A stretch of DNA of 64,000 bases, taken from positions 54,598,966 to 54,662,965 of the forward strand of contig OX393576.1 of the NCBI GenBank assembly GCA_947652605.1. The letters run 5' to 3'. The first letter of the stretch is position 1. Each line of letters begins with the position of its first letter. The translations under genes were made by a program, and so were the position numbers. Below the pieces are notes generated by a model, which did no database searches, was not told where the DNA came from, and saw nothing but the letters and a program-made list of their open reading frames with translations. This document shows, one piece after another, positions 13,301-23,599 of the stretch. The stretch is from Elmis aenea (taxonomy: Eukaryota; Arthropoda; Insecta; Coleoptera; Elmidae).

Positions 13301-13674
13301 ACTTGCGAGCACAGAGCAGTATGTTTTATAGACGCAGAAAAATTGATGTAATTCGCATGGTGTCATACATTTTATAACAAATTGGTTGATTAGTAGGTAC
13401 GTCGTTCGTCGATTATATTATGCTTGGTCGAAATAAATTTTGTTGCTCAAAATTATTCATCAATTACCTGAACTATAATGAAAATTGTGAATCCAAACGT
13501 AAGTGCAATGAGTATGAAGTTAGCTTGTTGATTGGCGACGCCAACTACAGATGCACATCCGAAGAAGTTAAGTAGAATGTTTCCGAGGAATTCTGCTAAC
13601 AGGGCCTTCCACACATTATTATTTTTGGCCGTCAGTTCATTGATTCCAAAAGTTTCCCTCAGCTTGCCAGCCAT
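4371..13674 (-). CDS. Prip: Aquaporin, PRIP-type, five coding exons
   Basis: Water-channel protein of the plasma membrane (MIP family). Minus-strand exons: 13674-13468, 7662-7519, 7177-6878, 6620-6489 and 4421-4371 (stop TAA at 4373-4371). All four introns are phase 0 with GT-AG ends; the total is 277 codons, normal for the family. The first coding exon continues upstream as UTR to a CAG acceptor at 13688, so at least one non-coding 5' exon is missing. Both pore loops are present: HVNPAVTLG in exon 2 and [10 protein letters not shown] in exon 3. Apparent ar/R selectivity residues are Phe (ALTFG), His (LGHLAAI), Ser and Arg (NPAR), as in water-selective channels. [25 protein letters not shown] and YWVGPSLGG match insect PRIP better than DRIP. 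The last exon gives a short tail beginning [10 protein letters not shown]. Transposons sit in introns 1 and 4, not in exons. PRIP versus another insect AQP is inferred by eye. Confidence 0.93.
4863..6023. mobile_element. hAT non-autonomous element, copy A, 1161 bp
   Basis: Starts CAGGGTTGAGCAG and ends ATCCACCCTG, so the tips are inverted (CAGGGTKGA). It is flanked by an exact 8-bp duplication GTTTTAAC (4855-4862 and 6024-6031) that fits the hAT target consensus nTnnnnAn. Both ends carry repeated GATTTAAATC palindromes, probably subterminal transposase-binding repeats. The interior holds TACAGGGG/CCCCTGTA-bounded sequence and no transposase. It lies in the last intron of the aquaporin gene. 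The same element recurs inverted at 20918-22069. Confidence 0.92.
7663..9039. other. Aquaporin intron 1, part without recognised elements
   Basis: AT-rich intronic sequence between coding exon 2 and the 9040 hAT insertion. No open frame longer than chance and no repeat structure seen. Confidence 0.5.
9835..10748 (+). mobile_element. Defective mariner element with long inverted ends, 914 bp
   Basis: Bounded by TA (9833-9834 and 10749-10750). The tips are CGAGGGGGGGCCCAAAAATA and its inverse, and the inverted arms extend about 200 bases at each end, unusually long for mariner. The centre keeps mariner transposase coding on +: [10 protein letters not shown] and PRPGRP (about 10160-10215), a helix-turn-helix region (10228-10380) and [14 protein letters not shown] (about 10476-10522). 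The rest of the catalytic domain is deleted. Confidence 0.92.
10120..10525 (+). pseudogene. Mariner transposase fragment, frameshifted
   Basis: DNA cut-and-paste transposase remnant. A readable piece at 10228-10440 contains [20 protein letters not shown] and [11 protein letters not shown], the second helix-turn-helix region of mariner transposases. Upstream, in another frame, is the GRP linker motif (RPGRPLT). Downstream, after a frameshift, comes the first catalytic block [15 protein letters not shown], with its Asp. The second and third acidic residues and the C-terminus are missing, so it cannot be active. Confidence 0.88.
11828..13234. mobile_element. Large fold-back element, ACCGGGTGTAACTG ends, 1.4 kb
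   Basis: The left arm runs from CCGGGTGTAACTGAAATCAG and the right arm ends CTGATTTCAGTTACACCCGG, with TA at 11826-11827 and 13235-13236. The arms stay complementary for about 350 bases and contain an internal CACCCTGTATAT / ATATACAGGGTG pair, suggesting that an element with TACAGGG tips was captured. The arm sequence recurs alone at 37575-37868 and partly at 57300-57640. No transposase. It lies in aquaporin intron 1. Confidence 0.88.
12507..12604. repeat. Strong hairpin inside the 11828 fold-back element
   Basis: GTGCTGAATTGAATATTTCA with ACTCGTATGACTGAGCCAC on the left pairs with GTGGCTCAACTGTCATACTC and the following GTGTGAAATATTCAACTTTCAGCAC. The arms are about 40 bases with few mismatches around a short GC-rich loop. 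It is probably a separate small palindromic insertion. Confidence 0.7.
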
Positions 13675-13687
13675 TATAGCTCCAGAC

Positions 13688-15400
13688 CTGCAGCAAAAAA
13701 AAAATTAAACGTAATTACAGGTTATCCACATAATTTATGCTACATATCTTAAACCATGCAGACTAATTCCATTTTTCTTAATAACAAACTGTTTCTACGA
13801 AAGATTTAATGACGGTATAGGGTTATCGACATTTGATAAAAGGTCCCACTGCGTTAAGGCAATTACAAAATTTATGACTTATCTTAGTGATTGCTTTTAT
13901 ACGATTTCTTTGAATGGCAGTTGGACTTAAACTTGAAGTGCTTAGAAAGAATACGCTGTGCAGCAATACATCCTAAAAGAGTCATGTGGGTATGGAAAAT
14001 TTGAATATTCTTTGAATCATTATTCAGGTGTGTTTGTATATAAATTCTTGTGGCGATTATATATTGCCTACGAAGGCACATAACCTTGAGGAATCTGTTG
14101 AATTACTGACATGGTATCTATTTCCTTATTACGCACGTTGCTTACAATTTTAATTTTTTTTTTAAATAATAACAGTGCAACCAAATATGATATAAACAAA
14201 TTTATTAAAAATCGGAAATCTAATTATGTTAAATAGAATTTTTTTAAACTAGTCCAAAGTTTCATTTATTCGATTTTTCTTAGCGTACCTTATTTATTTG
14301 AACAACCAATCAATTTTGGTCGTCTTATATTGTTCGCAAAATAATGTTCTACAGTCTCAAATATAAATGAAGTAAATGCAGTTACGATCGTTTTATTGTT
14401 TACAATATTTTAAGATTCACATACCGTCAACGTTAAAAATTAAAGATATGGAAATAATAATTTTAAAATTTAAACCGAAAGGTCGACAAATTTATTAGTT
14501 TTAATTTTTTTATTGCAGCTAGTTCACATTTCTGTTGAAAATCACAGGTATAATTTTTTATTGGTATCATATTCGTCGCTAGGACGAGTATTTCAAATAG
14601 TATTTACTACAATTTAGTCAATTAGTTATTAAACCAAACACCTTTTGATTTGGGTAATAATAATAAAGTGTTGTGACATAACTTCTAACGGTTTTTAAAG
14701 CAATTTGTCCGCATGTTAAGGTACAAATAGTGTTTATGTACAAGATTGGCGCAAAATAGGTAGCAAACGTGTTTTATAGACTTCGGAAAAATAACGGGTA
14801 TAGTATATAAAATGATATTTAATGACTTTTACACATAAATATTTTTTTTTAAAGTTGCAGAATGCTTACATATACGACGTTAAGCAAAGGTACTTAATAA
14901 AACTCGAAAGTATATTATCGAAAGTTTAAAAATGCTTGAATATCCTAGAAATTAACTGATCTTGACAAAAAAAATACGCACTACTGTAATTTGTAGAAAT
15001 ATTTTAGTAATGTCTTTTTTTTTAAACACCTTGATAAATATCAATATGAAGTGATGCGCAAAAATATGGAAACAGTCAAATATCTAGAATACTATTGCAC
15101 ATATTACAATAAATACGTCAAGGAACACGTAAAATTATAATTTTCTTAATTTTATTTTTCAATTGTTTCAAAATTACCGCTGTCTACTCGAATAATTGAC
15201 AACAAAATCAGATATCTAGAAAAATATCAGTTTTGGGTGTAAAACATGTTTGACATGAAAGACTATCAAATTTTCTACAAGGTTGTGTAAAAACATATAG
15301 GGTGTTGTATTTAAGAAAATTGTGTTAACGATCTTTAAAGTTTGACCAAGCGTACTAAACACTCTGTACAATGTTTTAAAAATGTAGCTAGCGCAAAGTG
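13688..15400. other. Upstream of the aquaporin coding exons; no gene seen
   Basis: AT-rich. The CAG acceptor at 13688-13690 (minus) implies an intron here that leads to an untranslated first exon which I could not place. A lone TATAGGGTGTTG near 15298 is a decayed member of the repeat-terminus family. No coding ORF. Confidence 0.45.
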
Positions 15401-15690
15401 TTAATTAATCTATTGCCAATTTAATTTTCAAACGAGATTCTACTGCCTTTTTAGAACACTTAATTTTGAAAGTGCTGTATCGCTCACTTTTACTAAAAAT
15501 GTAAATTTTATGAAAACGTTTGACTTTAACCCGTATAATCTAATACATTTTTAAAGTAAATTTTAAGAGGAATCCAAAAATGTAAAAATATACAGGGTGT
15601 TCCATTTAAAATTATAAAGTTTAAGTCTGTTTCCGGTTGAACCTGAAGTCGTATTGTAACCTCAGTATTTTTATTGAATTCGAATAAGAC
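15400..15690. repeat. Dispersed repeat arm with ATATACAGGGTGTTCC junction
   Basis: ATATACAGGGTGTTCCATTT at about 15590 is followed by CGGTTGAACCTGAAGTCGTA. The upstream flank (ACTGCCTTTTTAGAAC, AACCCGTATAATCTAATAC) matches 47460-47630, and the downstream arm matches 47340-47425 in inverted order and 60798-60945. An old dispersed element; its limits are not resolved. Confidence 0.6.
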
Positions 15691-17100
15691 GATATCCCTA
15701 TCATTGTAGTATCTTTAATGCTGTGTTACAGACAAATAGACAAATTATATTTGTCTATTTCCGTACCTTTGTGCACCACTGAATAAGTTTTCATGGTAAT
15801 AATGTTAATAATCGCTGAGACCCCTGCATACTTAAAAATAGCAATTTGCTGTTAACTTATTTCAAAAGTTAATCAACTGATGTAACAACATCTTTGCAGA
15901 GGAAGAACTAATAAGCTTATAAACATTTATTTCTAATTCCGTGCTAAATCTGTCGTGATACAGCAAGCCTACGACTTTAAAATAACTTCCTTCTCATGTA
16001 GGACTGGCTAAATCGAATTATGGGCATTTCCTTTACGTTTTAAGACCGGCCATCACGAAGACAAGCCATCGGCAGTCCCTACACGTTGTAGAAAATTATC
16101 GTGCGGCGTGACCTCACCGTTTTTTCATTACATCATCGAGCAGTGGGATAAAAAAGTAATAAATAATTTGACTCTACTAAATTAATTAGTTTCATAATAT
16201 TTCTAAATTTACTGTAGACAGATGCGACGAGTTTTTGTAACATGTGGTGTAAAATTGGGTAAAGGACGCTGTAAATTGTGTGAACTGTTTTTGTTGTAAA
16301 ATGGAACGAAGTTTGTAAGTGGGCCAAACCGTTTTGGTTATGAAGAAATTGCGTTGTGGCCAAATCCCTAAAACCTAGCATTTAAAATAAATACGTTCGA
16401 CTTTTTATGTTACTTCGCAAAATATTGATCGTTAGGTAAATTTGTAATGCACTGAATTATGAAAAGATTTCTAAGTATATAGCGTGAACAATTTGAAATA
16501 TCATAAGTAAAAAAAAGCGTAACTAAACATGAATTGGCTATCATTCAAAATAATTGTAACGACCTCTCACGAGAATTTTCGGAAAATTGTTACATCAGGG
16601 AAACTTTTGACGGCAAGCATTTAGTACCTACCAGTTTTTTATCACTTTATTTAAAAAATATTACAATTTTCTCATTCGAAGGACATACCTAGAAGAACTT
16701 TATGAGTATAAAAAGGTATACCAGGTGTTGCATCGACGGATGCAAGAATGACATTTGATATTTGCACCTGTAACTTCTAAATTGACGCAATTGTTTCAAC
16801 GAAATAGGTATAAAATTGTCAATTAAAACAAAATTAAAACTTGTAAACAATCAAAGCAATGGACGAAAAAAATGTGGCTACATATCTAAAAAAATAGTGT
16901 ATGTACGAGAAGTACAAAATAATATTCTTAACAAAACAGGAATTCAAATTATATTTATTGCAATTTATCAATAATTAGTACCTAATTTTCACTGTCAAAC
17001 ACTCATTTTATCCATAATGAAAATCTTAATTTTTAAAAATGAATTCTTTTCAAAATAATTCCAAATACGAGTACATTAGAATAGCACAAAGTTGTGCTAT
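15691..17100. other. AT-rich gap, nothing recognised
   Basis: Scattered short open frames only, with no family motifs, no inverted-repeat ends and no RNA gene. Confidence 0.4.
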
Positions 17101-17110
17101 TTTTGAAAAT

Positions 17111-18095
17111 GTATTTATTTATTTATTTAGTCATGAGTCCTTCTACTGTTAGGTGTAGGACTGTTGAGTTGTGTTGTGCTGATTTTTTTCCATGTTTTTC
17201 TGTCTTGTGCTAGCCTTTTTATGTCTTTCCATTTGATGTTTCTATCCGCTGCTGCTTTTTTAACTTCATCGTGCCAGGTTTTTCTTGGTCTACCTCGTTT
17301 GTTTTTTCCCTGTGTTCTTGCTTCATATGCTCTTCTGGTTAACCTTTCTTCTTTCATCCTATAAATGTGACCCAACCTCCAACCATCCCAGCTGCCTTTC
17401 CTGTATTTTTGTTTCAACTGATTTTATCTTTAATTGTTCTCTATATGTTTCGTTTCTGATTCTGTCTTTTTTTGTTTTTCCTTGGATTTTTCTTAGAAAT
17501 CTCATTTCAGCTGCATTCACTCGGATACTATTTTTATTTGTTAGTGCCCACGTTTCACTTCCGTATAAAAGTGCTGGAGTTACTACCTTTTTGACCACTT
17601 CTACTTTTGTTGTTTTTGGGACTTCTCTATTTCCAAAAAATGTTCTTAAACTGTTAAATATTCTTCCCACATTTCCTGTCCTTTCGCTTATTTCCTTGTC
17701 CATTCCTCCATTATTCTCTATGATCACTCCTAAATATTTAAAGCTTTCTACCTGTTCTAACCTAAGCCCATTTAAAGTGTTGCTATGCCCTTTGTTTTCT
17801 GTTGTAACGATCATAGTTTTAGTTTTTTCGGTATTTATTTTCATATTAATTTTTCCCAATTCCAGGTTTAGAGTTTCTAAATTATGTTGCAGGTTTTTTT
17901 CTGTTTCCGCGACTAAGACCATGTCGTCTGCGAACATTAGCTCCGTTATGTTAATTTTTTCCATTTTCCAGTTGCCTAGGTGAAACGGTCTCATTTTTTG
18001 TTTTACTTCTTTAATTACCCCATCTATTTGAAAATTGCTGTAATTTATTTTGATTTTTTCTACAGCATATTTGTTGATGGTATTATTTTAATTGC
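17111..18095 (-). mobile_element. 5'-truncated non-LTR (LINE) retrotransposon
   Basis: Minus-strand reverse-transcriptase remnant. It keeps the catalytic block ELMFADDMVLVAE (the YADD box, here FADD), the downstream SFKYLGV and LLYGSETWAL motifs, and the C-terminal GHIYRM plus GRPRKTWHDEVKKAA region. The coding part ends in a stop directly followed by a (TAAA)n tail (17111-17129, minus), a very short 3' end of the kind seen in RTE-like LINEs. The frame is open back to about 18090; everything upstream is lost. Clade assignment is by motif style only. Confidence 0.85.
17127..18095 (-). pseudogene. LINE reverse transcriptase C-terminal part, frameshifted
   Basis: Two overlapping minus frames, 17994-17359 and 17417-17127, together cover the thumb region and C-terminal domain. 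The switch is near 17385, where GGTTGGA is followed by GGTTGGG; a 7-base tandem duplication explains the shift from RQLGWL to GHIYRM. An intact element would also need the endonuclease and the earlier RT blocks, which are absent, so it cannot move on its own. Confidence 0.85.
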
Positions 18096-20917
18096 TTTGT
18101 TATTATTTTGTGCATTCGTGTTGCTGTTGATGATATGTTTTCGCTATCAATTATGACCTTGTTTACGTAAAATATTCACACTAATGAACTTAGAATGGCA
18201 ATAAAACTATTTTATAATATATAATGTCATTCGCGTTAAAAAATACCTGAAACGGAACGATGATTATGTTCATATCAACAAAACGTCTACATGATATCCT
18301 ACGATTATTATAACCTATAACACAAGACTTATTGTACAATACGATGCATATTTCTTTACATAATCCTGTACAGAATTCTGCTCTTTATATTATATTAAAA
18401 TTACCATTTAGAACTATTAAGAAATAAATTTTTGACTTATTTGAGTCATTTACCTTTTTTTAATGACGTATCTCTTGTAGAAATACGGATCAGTTTTAAG
18501 ACTCTTGTCCCTTCGTCGTAAGCTTTATTTTTAGAACAATGTTATTCTAATAAAAAAGCCACTGAGAAAGATACACCAATCATGAAACAGGCCTTTTACA
18601 AGTGATTTTCACAATAAAAACTTGCGCATAGCATATTTTTGCACAGAAATCCACACGGAGTGTTGATGTACAGAATTATGAGTATTTATCTATAAAGCAG
18701 TCCACAAAACATACCTAACAATTTTTTTATTGTTAAAATTCGTTTATATTATTTTAACTTATTGACTTATACTTTATGCTAGGCGATGAAATTGCCTTTA
18801 CAGTTACATATACATTGTTTTGAGATGTATTTATTGACCGTTTTTGCTTATTTTGCTTACTCAGAACAAACGAATGCAGCTGCAATTACGGATTAAAGTA
18901 GTAGGCTGTTATTATACTTTCTACAAGTTGTAGCCTCTTTCGGTTGGGTCTTGCCTGCCCACACTGTTTTATACAAATAACTTTAATAATTAACCAGCTA
19001 TATTTAAATGCATCGTAAACAATTCTTTGAAATAAAATATTTTTGTTTTGGGTCAGTCCATCTGTTTGTTTTATTTTTAATTTTCTGGTTTTGTTGTCGT
19101 TCACAGCTTTCACAATTCTTCGTCCTACGTTCTCCATGGTTATCAAACTACAAAGCTTATAAAATCGCCGATCCTTAAGCGTGACGCTACGTATTTTTAT
19201 TTTTGTTCGTTACTTAAATCTACAGCACCATTATTTCCTTTTCCTCTAGAAAGATTTATTATTTAACTGCTGCTAAGTGTATATTTATTGTTTTAAAATA
19301 ATTGCGCAGCTTTTGTTTTCAAAGCTATTTTTATCTAAAATATCTAGACCCAAAACTACGACACATTGTTTTTTTGGTTTGAAAATTATCAAATTAATGT
19401 ATGGAATGACTCAATTCGACTGTTTGCATTTTTTTTTAAAGAAAATATAAAACATTTTGACAATATCGTTCTTAAATATTCATACAACTGATTATAGGTA
19501 CGTAAATTTTAAAAACGTTGTAACTCGAAAATTGTAGATGATAGTAATAATAATGTATTCATCAAAACATTATTTATTACATTCTATTTTGTATTCATGC
19601 AGGTGTATTCCCAGGAAGTTCCTCAACTTTACAGTTAAAAGACAATGGCCTCGTAATTGATATGTAGGTATAAAACTGTTGGGGAAATGGTTTATAGTAA
19701 TAATTTTTAAAACCAATTACTGTACGCAAGTAGATAACGAGTTATATTTTCATTGGTTTTAGTTATTGTTTAAAACGCACAAAGAAATGTTTTATACCTA
19801 AAATTACGTAGCAATGCACACGTTAAAGAAATATTTAAGCTTCCCAGCAGCTAGATTTATAATTCTTACTAATAAACCAAGAACCATGCAGCAGTAAACA
19901 TGAAGAATAACTGTTAATATCACGAGATGTGCTATATATAAGCTGAAAAAATACGAAATTATATAGAAACAAATTGTTTAAGTATCACTAAGTATTACAC
20001 AAACTTTCCCACATAAATAATATTGCTCACGATGGCCCTTTTATAGTATTCGCAGATGGAGAAAGCACAACCATAATGGATATGAAAGCGTTTCAATAAA
20101 TTATTGCGCTCCAAAAACTAAGAAATAATAAGTAATTAAAACCACCGTTAGTTAATTCATCCTCCAAAACAAACGTGTTTGTTTCGCTTTTTTAGTAGCG
20201 AACAATTACAACTGGGCATGTTAGAAATTGCTGGGGAGTTTAAAATCTTAATTACAAATGGAACTAGTTTTCGCACTACTTTTAGTATAAAAAACCCAAT
20301 ACATTTTAATTTTATGTAAAAATCTTTAGATTAAATAGCAATATTAAACTTGGATTTAAAAAATAACCACCAGTCCGTTCAAATTACAATTTAAGATATT
20401 CGTAAACAATGGAATAAGTGTAAAAACAGCCTTTGATCCTTTTTTCGGCAAAAAAATTAAAGAATTTTAAAGTAATTGGGCTTGAACTTCAAACACACAT
20501 TACTTATGCCTAAATAACCATTTATTTTCCCTCATTTTGCTTAAATTGAGATTAACAGCAACAAAAACCTGCAATAATGATAATTTGCTTTAAAGTAATT
20601 CATTTATTAATAAAAATAAGTTTAAATTAAAAACACTTGTAGGATTTTGATTGTTTCATTAATTGATGTTTATTTAAGCTTTTTTAGATTAACTAATGAA
20701 TCATTCACCAGTTCCAACAATAATTTATCAAATAATATTTACATTTTAAACGTTGTTAAAGCTGATTACATTATACAATTTCTTGTACAAGAAATTGGCC
20801 AATTTCTTGTACAATTTAAATTGTGTAGTTTCATACAGCAAATTGCATGCAGATTGGCTTGTTTCTAGATTGTGCGGGAAAAATTAGAACCTGCTCTATT
20901 TTTGATACTATTTTCCA
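18096..20917. other. AT-rich gap, nothing recognised
   Basis: About 2.8 kb with only chance-length open frames. No splice-consistent coding, inverted-repeat ends or RNA gene could be supported. Confidence 0.4.
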
Positions 20918-22069
20918 CAGGGTGGATAAAAATCATGATTTTTTTAAAAAAATCAAAAAAATCGATTTATTTGATTTAAATCAGATTTTTTTGATTTAAA
21001 TCAAATGTACCATATTATCGAATTTAGTGACATATTCACATGCTATTTCTGTTTTGTGCTAATATATTTAATAACCAATATATTTAATTCATTGGTGAAT
21101 TGTTGTCAAAATGAAAAATTAAATATAATGATTAAGAATTTTGAAAAAATCAGTGCTAAATGGTGATGTTTAATTAATTATATACAGGTTGAGTCATTAG
21201 TGCAGGATCGGTCGATTGTGGCTAAACGGTTTGAGATATGAAGTTGATTCAAATAAATGCTATTTTATACAGTTTTTTCTAAACACAATAAAAATATTTT
21301 CACCTTTCTGGAACTAATAGCAACTTTTATATTTCAAATACAACACCCAATTTATTTAATATTTTTGACCGCCTTCATTTTAGCTTTGCATCAATATAAA
21401 ATACTACAGGTTTTTTTTTATACGGCGTTGTAAAAAAAAAAATTCTAAATTATTCAAGTTGTAATTTGGTATGGACATGCAGAAAAAAATTCTCTGTTCT
21501 CTCGATATGAAAAAATTTGAATCACACATACAGGGGTGTTTATAAATAGGTGGCAACATGATCTTCAAAAGCTGGTAACTCGATTTTTTCAAATGCAAAC
21601 CCCTGTATTTTTTTTGTCATCGAATTCGTCTTTAAAAGAGCTTCATATTTTGTTAAGTATGTCCTATACCCAAAACTCATACTTTTCGAGATATCCGACA
21701 TTTTTCTTCAAATCGTTATTGAAACAATAGTGCCGTGGAAATTGAAAAAACTGACTGTTTACTTCGCTAACGTCAAAAACTTGTCATTTATTTTTTGTAT
21801 TATTGCATTTCCGCAATGAATATTACTTTACAAGAGCAAATTGATATGGTTTATTCACCATTTCGTGTATTTAATTACTAATAGTAATACAATTTTGTTT
21901 TATTATAAATATTATACTGTATCTATTCATATAATCTGTGATTTAAATTGATAATTTTTTTTTAAAAATCACTTGATTTAAATCAATGATTTTTTTAAAA
22001 AAATCACTTGATTTAAATCATGATTTAAATCGTGATTTAAATCAATTGATTTAAATCTGCTCAACCCTG
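20918..22069. mobile_element. hAT non-autonomous element, copy B (inverted), 1152 bp
   Basis: Starts CAGGGTGGAT and ends CTCAACCCTG, with an exact 8-bp duplication ATTTTCCA at 20910-20917 and 22070-22077. It is the reverse-oriented sibling of 4863-6023, highly similar throughout, including the interior GTGGCAACATGATCTTCAAA region. Its GATTTAAATC repeats at the 22 kb end are more numerous than in copy A. No transposase. Confidence 0.93.
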
Positions 22070-22569
22070 ATTTTCCATACAATTTGCTTTCGAGCATGCG
22101 CAGCAAGGATTAAACGTAGGAACTGGTCCGAAATATTATAAAATATCACAAGTGCGTCGAATTTTTTAGGCTATATTGTAAACGTTATTAATTTCGAAAA
22201 ACGTAAGTAAAACGGAAGTGTGTATTAATAGTATAGTTGAGAAAAGCGTGTCTTGTTTTTTAACCTTTCCTTATACGCAAGATAACAACTCTTTGAAAGT
22301 TTTATCGTCCATTCGAAAATAATTTCTGAGCGAATCCCGAATCAGGATATCAAGATCCTCCGTTGCAAGTTCATTTTACAGCATATTTTATGTACCTTGT
22401 CCTTCCTTTCCTTTTTAACCACTTTTCTTGCCATGTCTTTCTTTTGCATTTTCTGTTTACTTGCCTTTGTGGCAACCTTTTAAGCAATATACATACAAAA
22501 TCGTACCTGCTACAGTAAATTATCTTCCTAAATCCATGTTTGTTGTTCACTATCTATCTCTTAGTACAG

Positions 22570-22680
22570 TGTTGCCACCAGGCCGGTTTTCACCCGGACA
22601 AGCCGGTTTTTAGATTCGTGGTCCGGGTCAATTATTAATTTGTCCGGTTTTCGTAAAAATTGTGAAATTATAATGAAATA
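22570..22680 (+). repeat. Possible hAT left end (CAGTGTTGCCACC)
   Basis: CAGTGTTGCCACCAGGCCGG followed by CCGGT-rich direct and inverted repeats looks like the tip of a hAT element. No partner end or target duplication was found, so this is a guess from the terminus alone. Confidence 0.3.
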
Positions 22681-22768
22681 ATATAATTTTATAAAAATAT
22701 TTGCGAGTATTTTATTTTAACGGATAATGACTAACTTCACACCATCACACCCCACCCAAACTAGGCTA

Positions 22769-22957
22769 GGAGTGGGAGTGACAGATAATCGTTGACTTGC
22801 ATGGCACATGATGAAGTCCAAAAAAATCACGCAGTTTTCTTCGCGTATTCACAATTGAACGATTATTTAGATAAAATGTTTTAATGACTTCAACGCGTTG
22901 TTGAGGCGTCAGATGCTCCATAATAAATTGTAATTGACTACTCTTTAAGACTGCCAA
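22769..22957 (-). pseudogene. N-terminal helix-turn-helix of Tc1/mariner-type transposase
   Basis: The minus-strand frame contains LTPQQRVEVIKTFYLNNRSI then NTRRKLRDFFG and CKSTI. This resembles the DUF4817-type helix-turn-helix found at the start of a group of insect IS630/Tc1-like transposases. It faces away from the matching C-terminal piece at 22961-23260, so the element has been inverted internally. The DDE domain does not continue in this direction. Confidence 0.65.
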
Positions 22958-22960
22958 TTA

Positions 22961-23260
22961 CTAAATGTCAAATGGCCCCCGCGATCACCCGATTTAACGT
23001 CACCCGACTATTGTCTGTGGGGGTACCTGAAAGGAAAAGTCTACGCTAATAAACCAACAACAATTCCAATGCTTCAGGACAATATTCGACATGAAATTGC
23101 GGAAATACCACGCGAAACGTGCGAGAATGTCATGAAAAATATGATTAAAAGAACAGGCATTTGTAACGCTGCCAGAGGTGGTCACTGGTCACTTGAGCGA
23201 TGTCATATTCCATACATAATTGTCATAAGCCTACTGTTGAATAAAAAAATTCAAATTTAA
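22961..23260 (+). pseudogene. C-terminal DDE part of Tc1/mariner-type transposase
   Basis: The frame opens with WPPRSPDLTSPDYCLWGYLK, the third-acidic-residue block of IS630/Tc1/mariner transposases, followed by GKVYANKP and a C-terminal tail ending at the stop 23258-23260. Downstream, TTCACCCTGTATA (about 23313-23325) is the inverted form of the TACAGGGTG terminus seen on many elements here. That links this transposase family to those ends. The N-terminal half is inverted alongside it and the middle is missing. Confidence 0.8.
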
Positions 23261-23329
23261 AAAAATGTGATTCATTTCCGGGTTATTCAAAAACAACATC
23301 GGCCTGGAACATAATATTCACCCTGTATA

Positions 23330-23580
23330 TAGAATGGGAGAAGATAGGATGCCCAGGAAAACATAAAGCGCGAACGGGAGAAAAAAATCGACAAGTAAAA
23401 CTTGGAATGAGGAGGTGAAAGAAGCTGCCACAGAGGGATCGAGTGGGGTAAGGTTAGAGAACTAACAAGAAATAGAAAAAGATGGAGGGAACCATGCAAA
23501 AAGATGCCACATAGATAAAAAAAAAAAAAACAAAAGCCTCACACCCAACGGTAGAGAGGCGGCAGAATGAGAAAAAGAAG
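23330..23580 (+). mobile_element. LINE 3' tail, second copy
   Basis: A short coding remnant KTWNEEVKEAA, then after a frameshift GIEWGKVRELTRNRKRW, matches the C-terminal domain of the LINE at 17127-18095. An A run (23516-23530) and LTPNGREAAE-like coding to about 23566 follow. Only the last 250 bases of the element remain, with at least one frameshift. Confidence 0.7.
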
Positions 23581-23599
23581 ATACACCCTCAGTTAATAA

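Noticed and set aside
17285..17983. Long plus-strand open frame (232 aa)
   Set aside because: Antisense shadow of the LINE reverse transcriptase on the minus strand.
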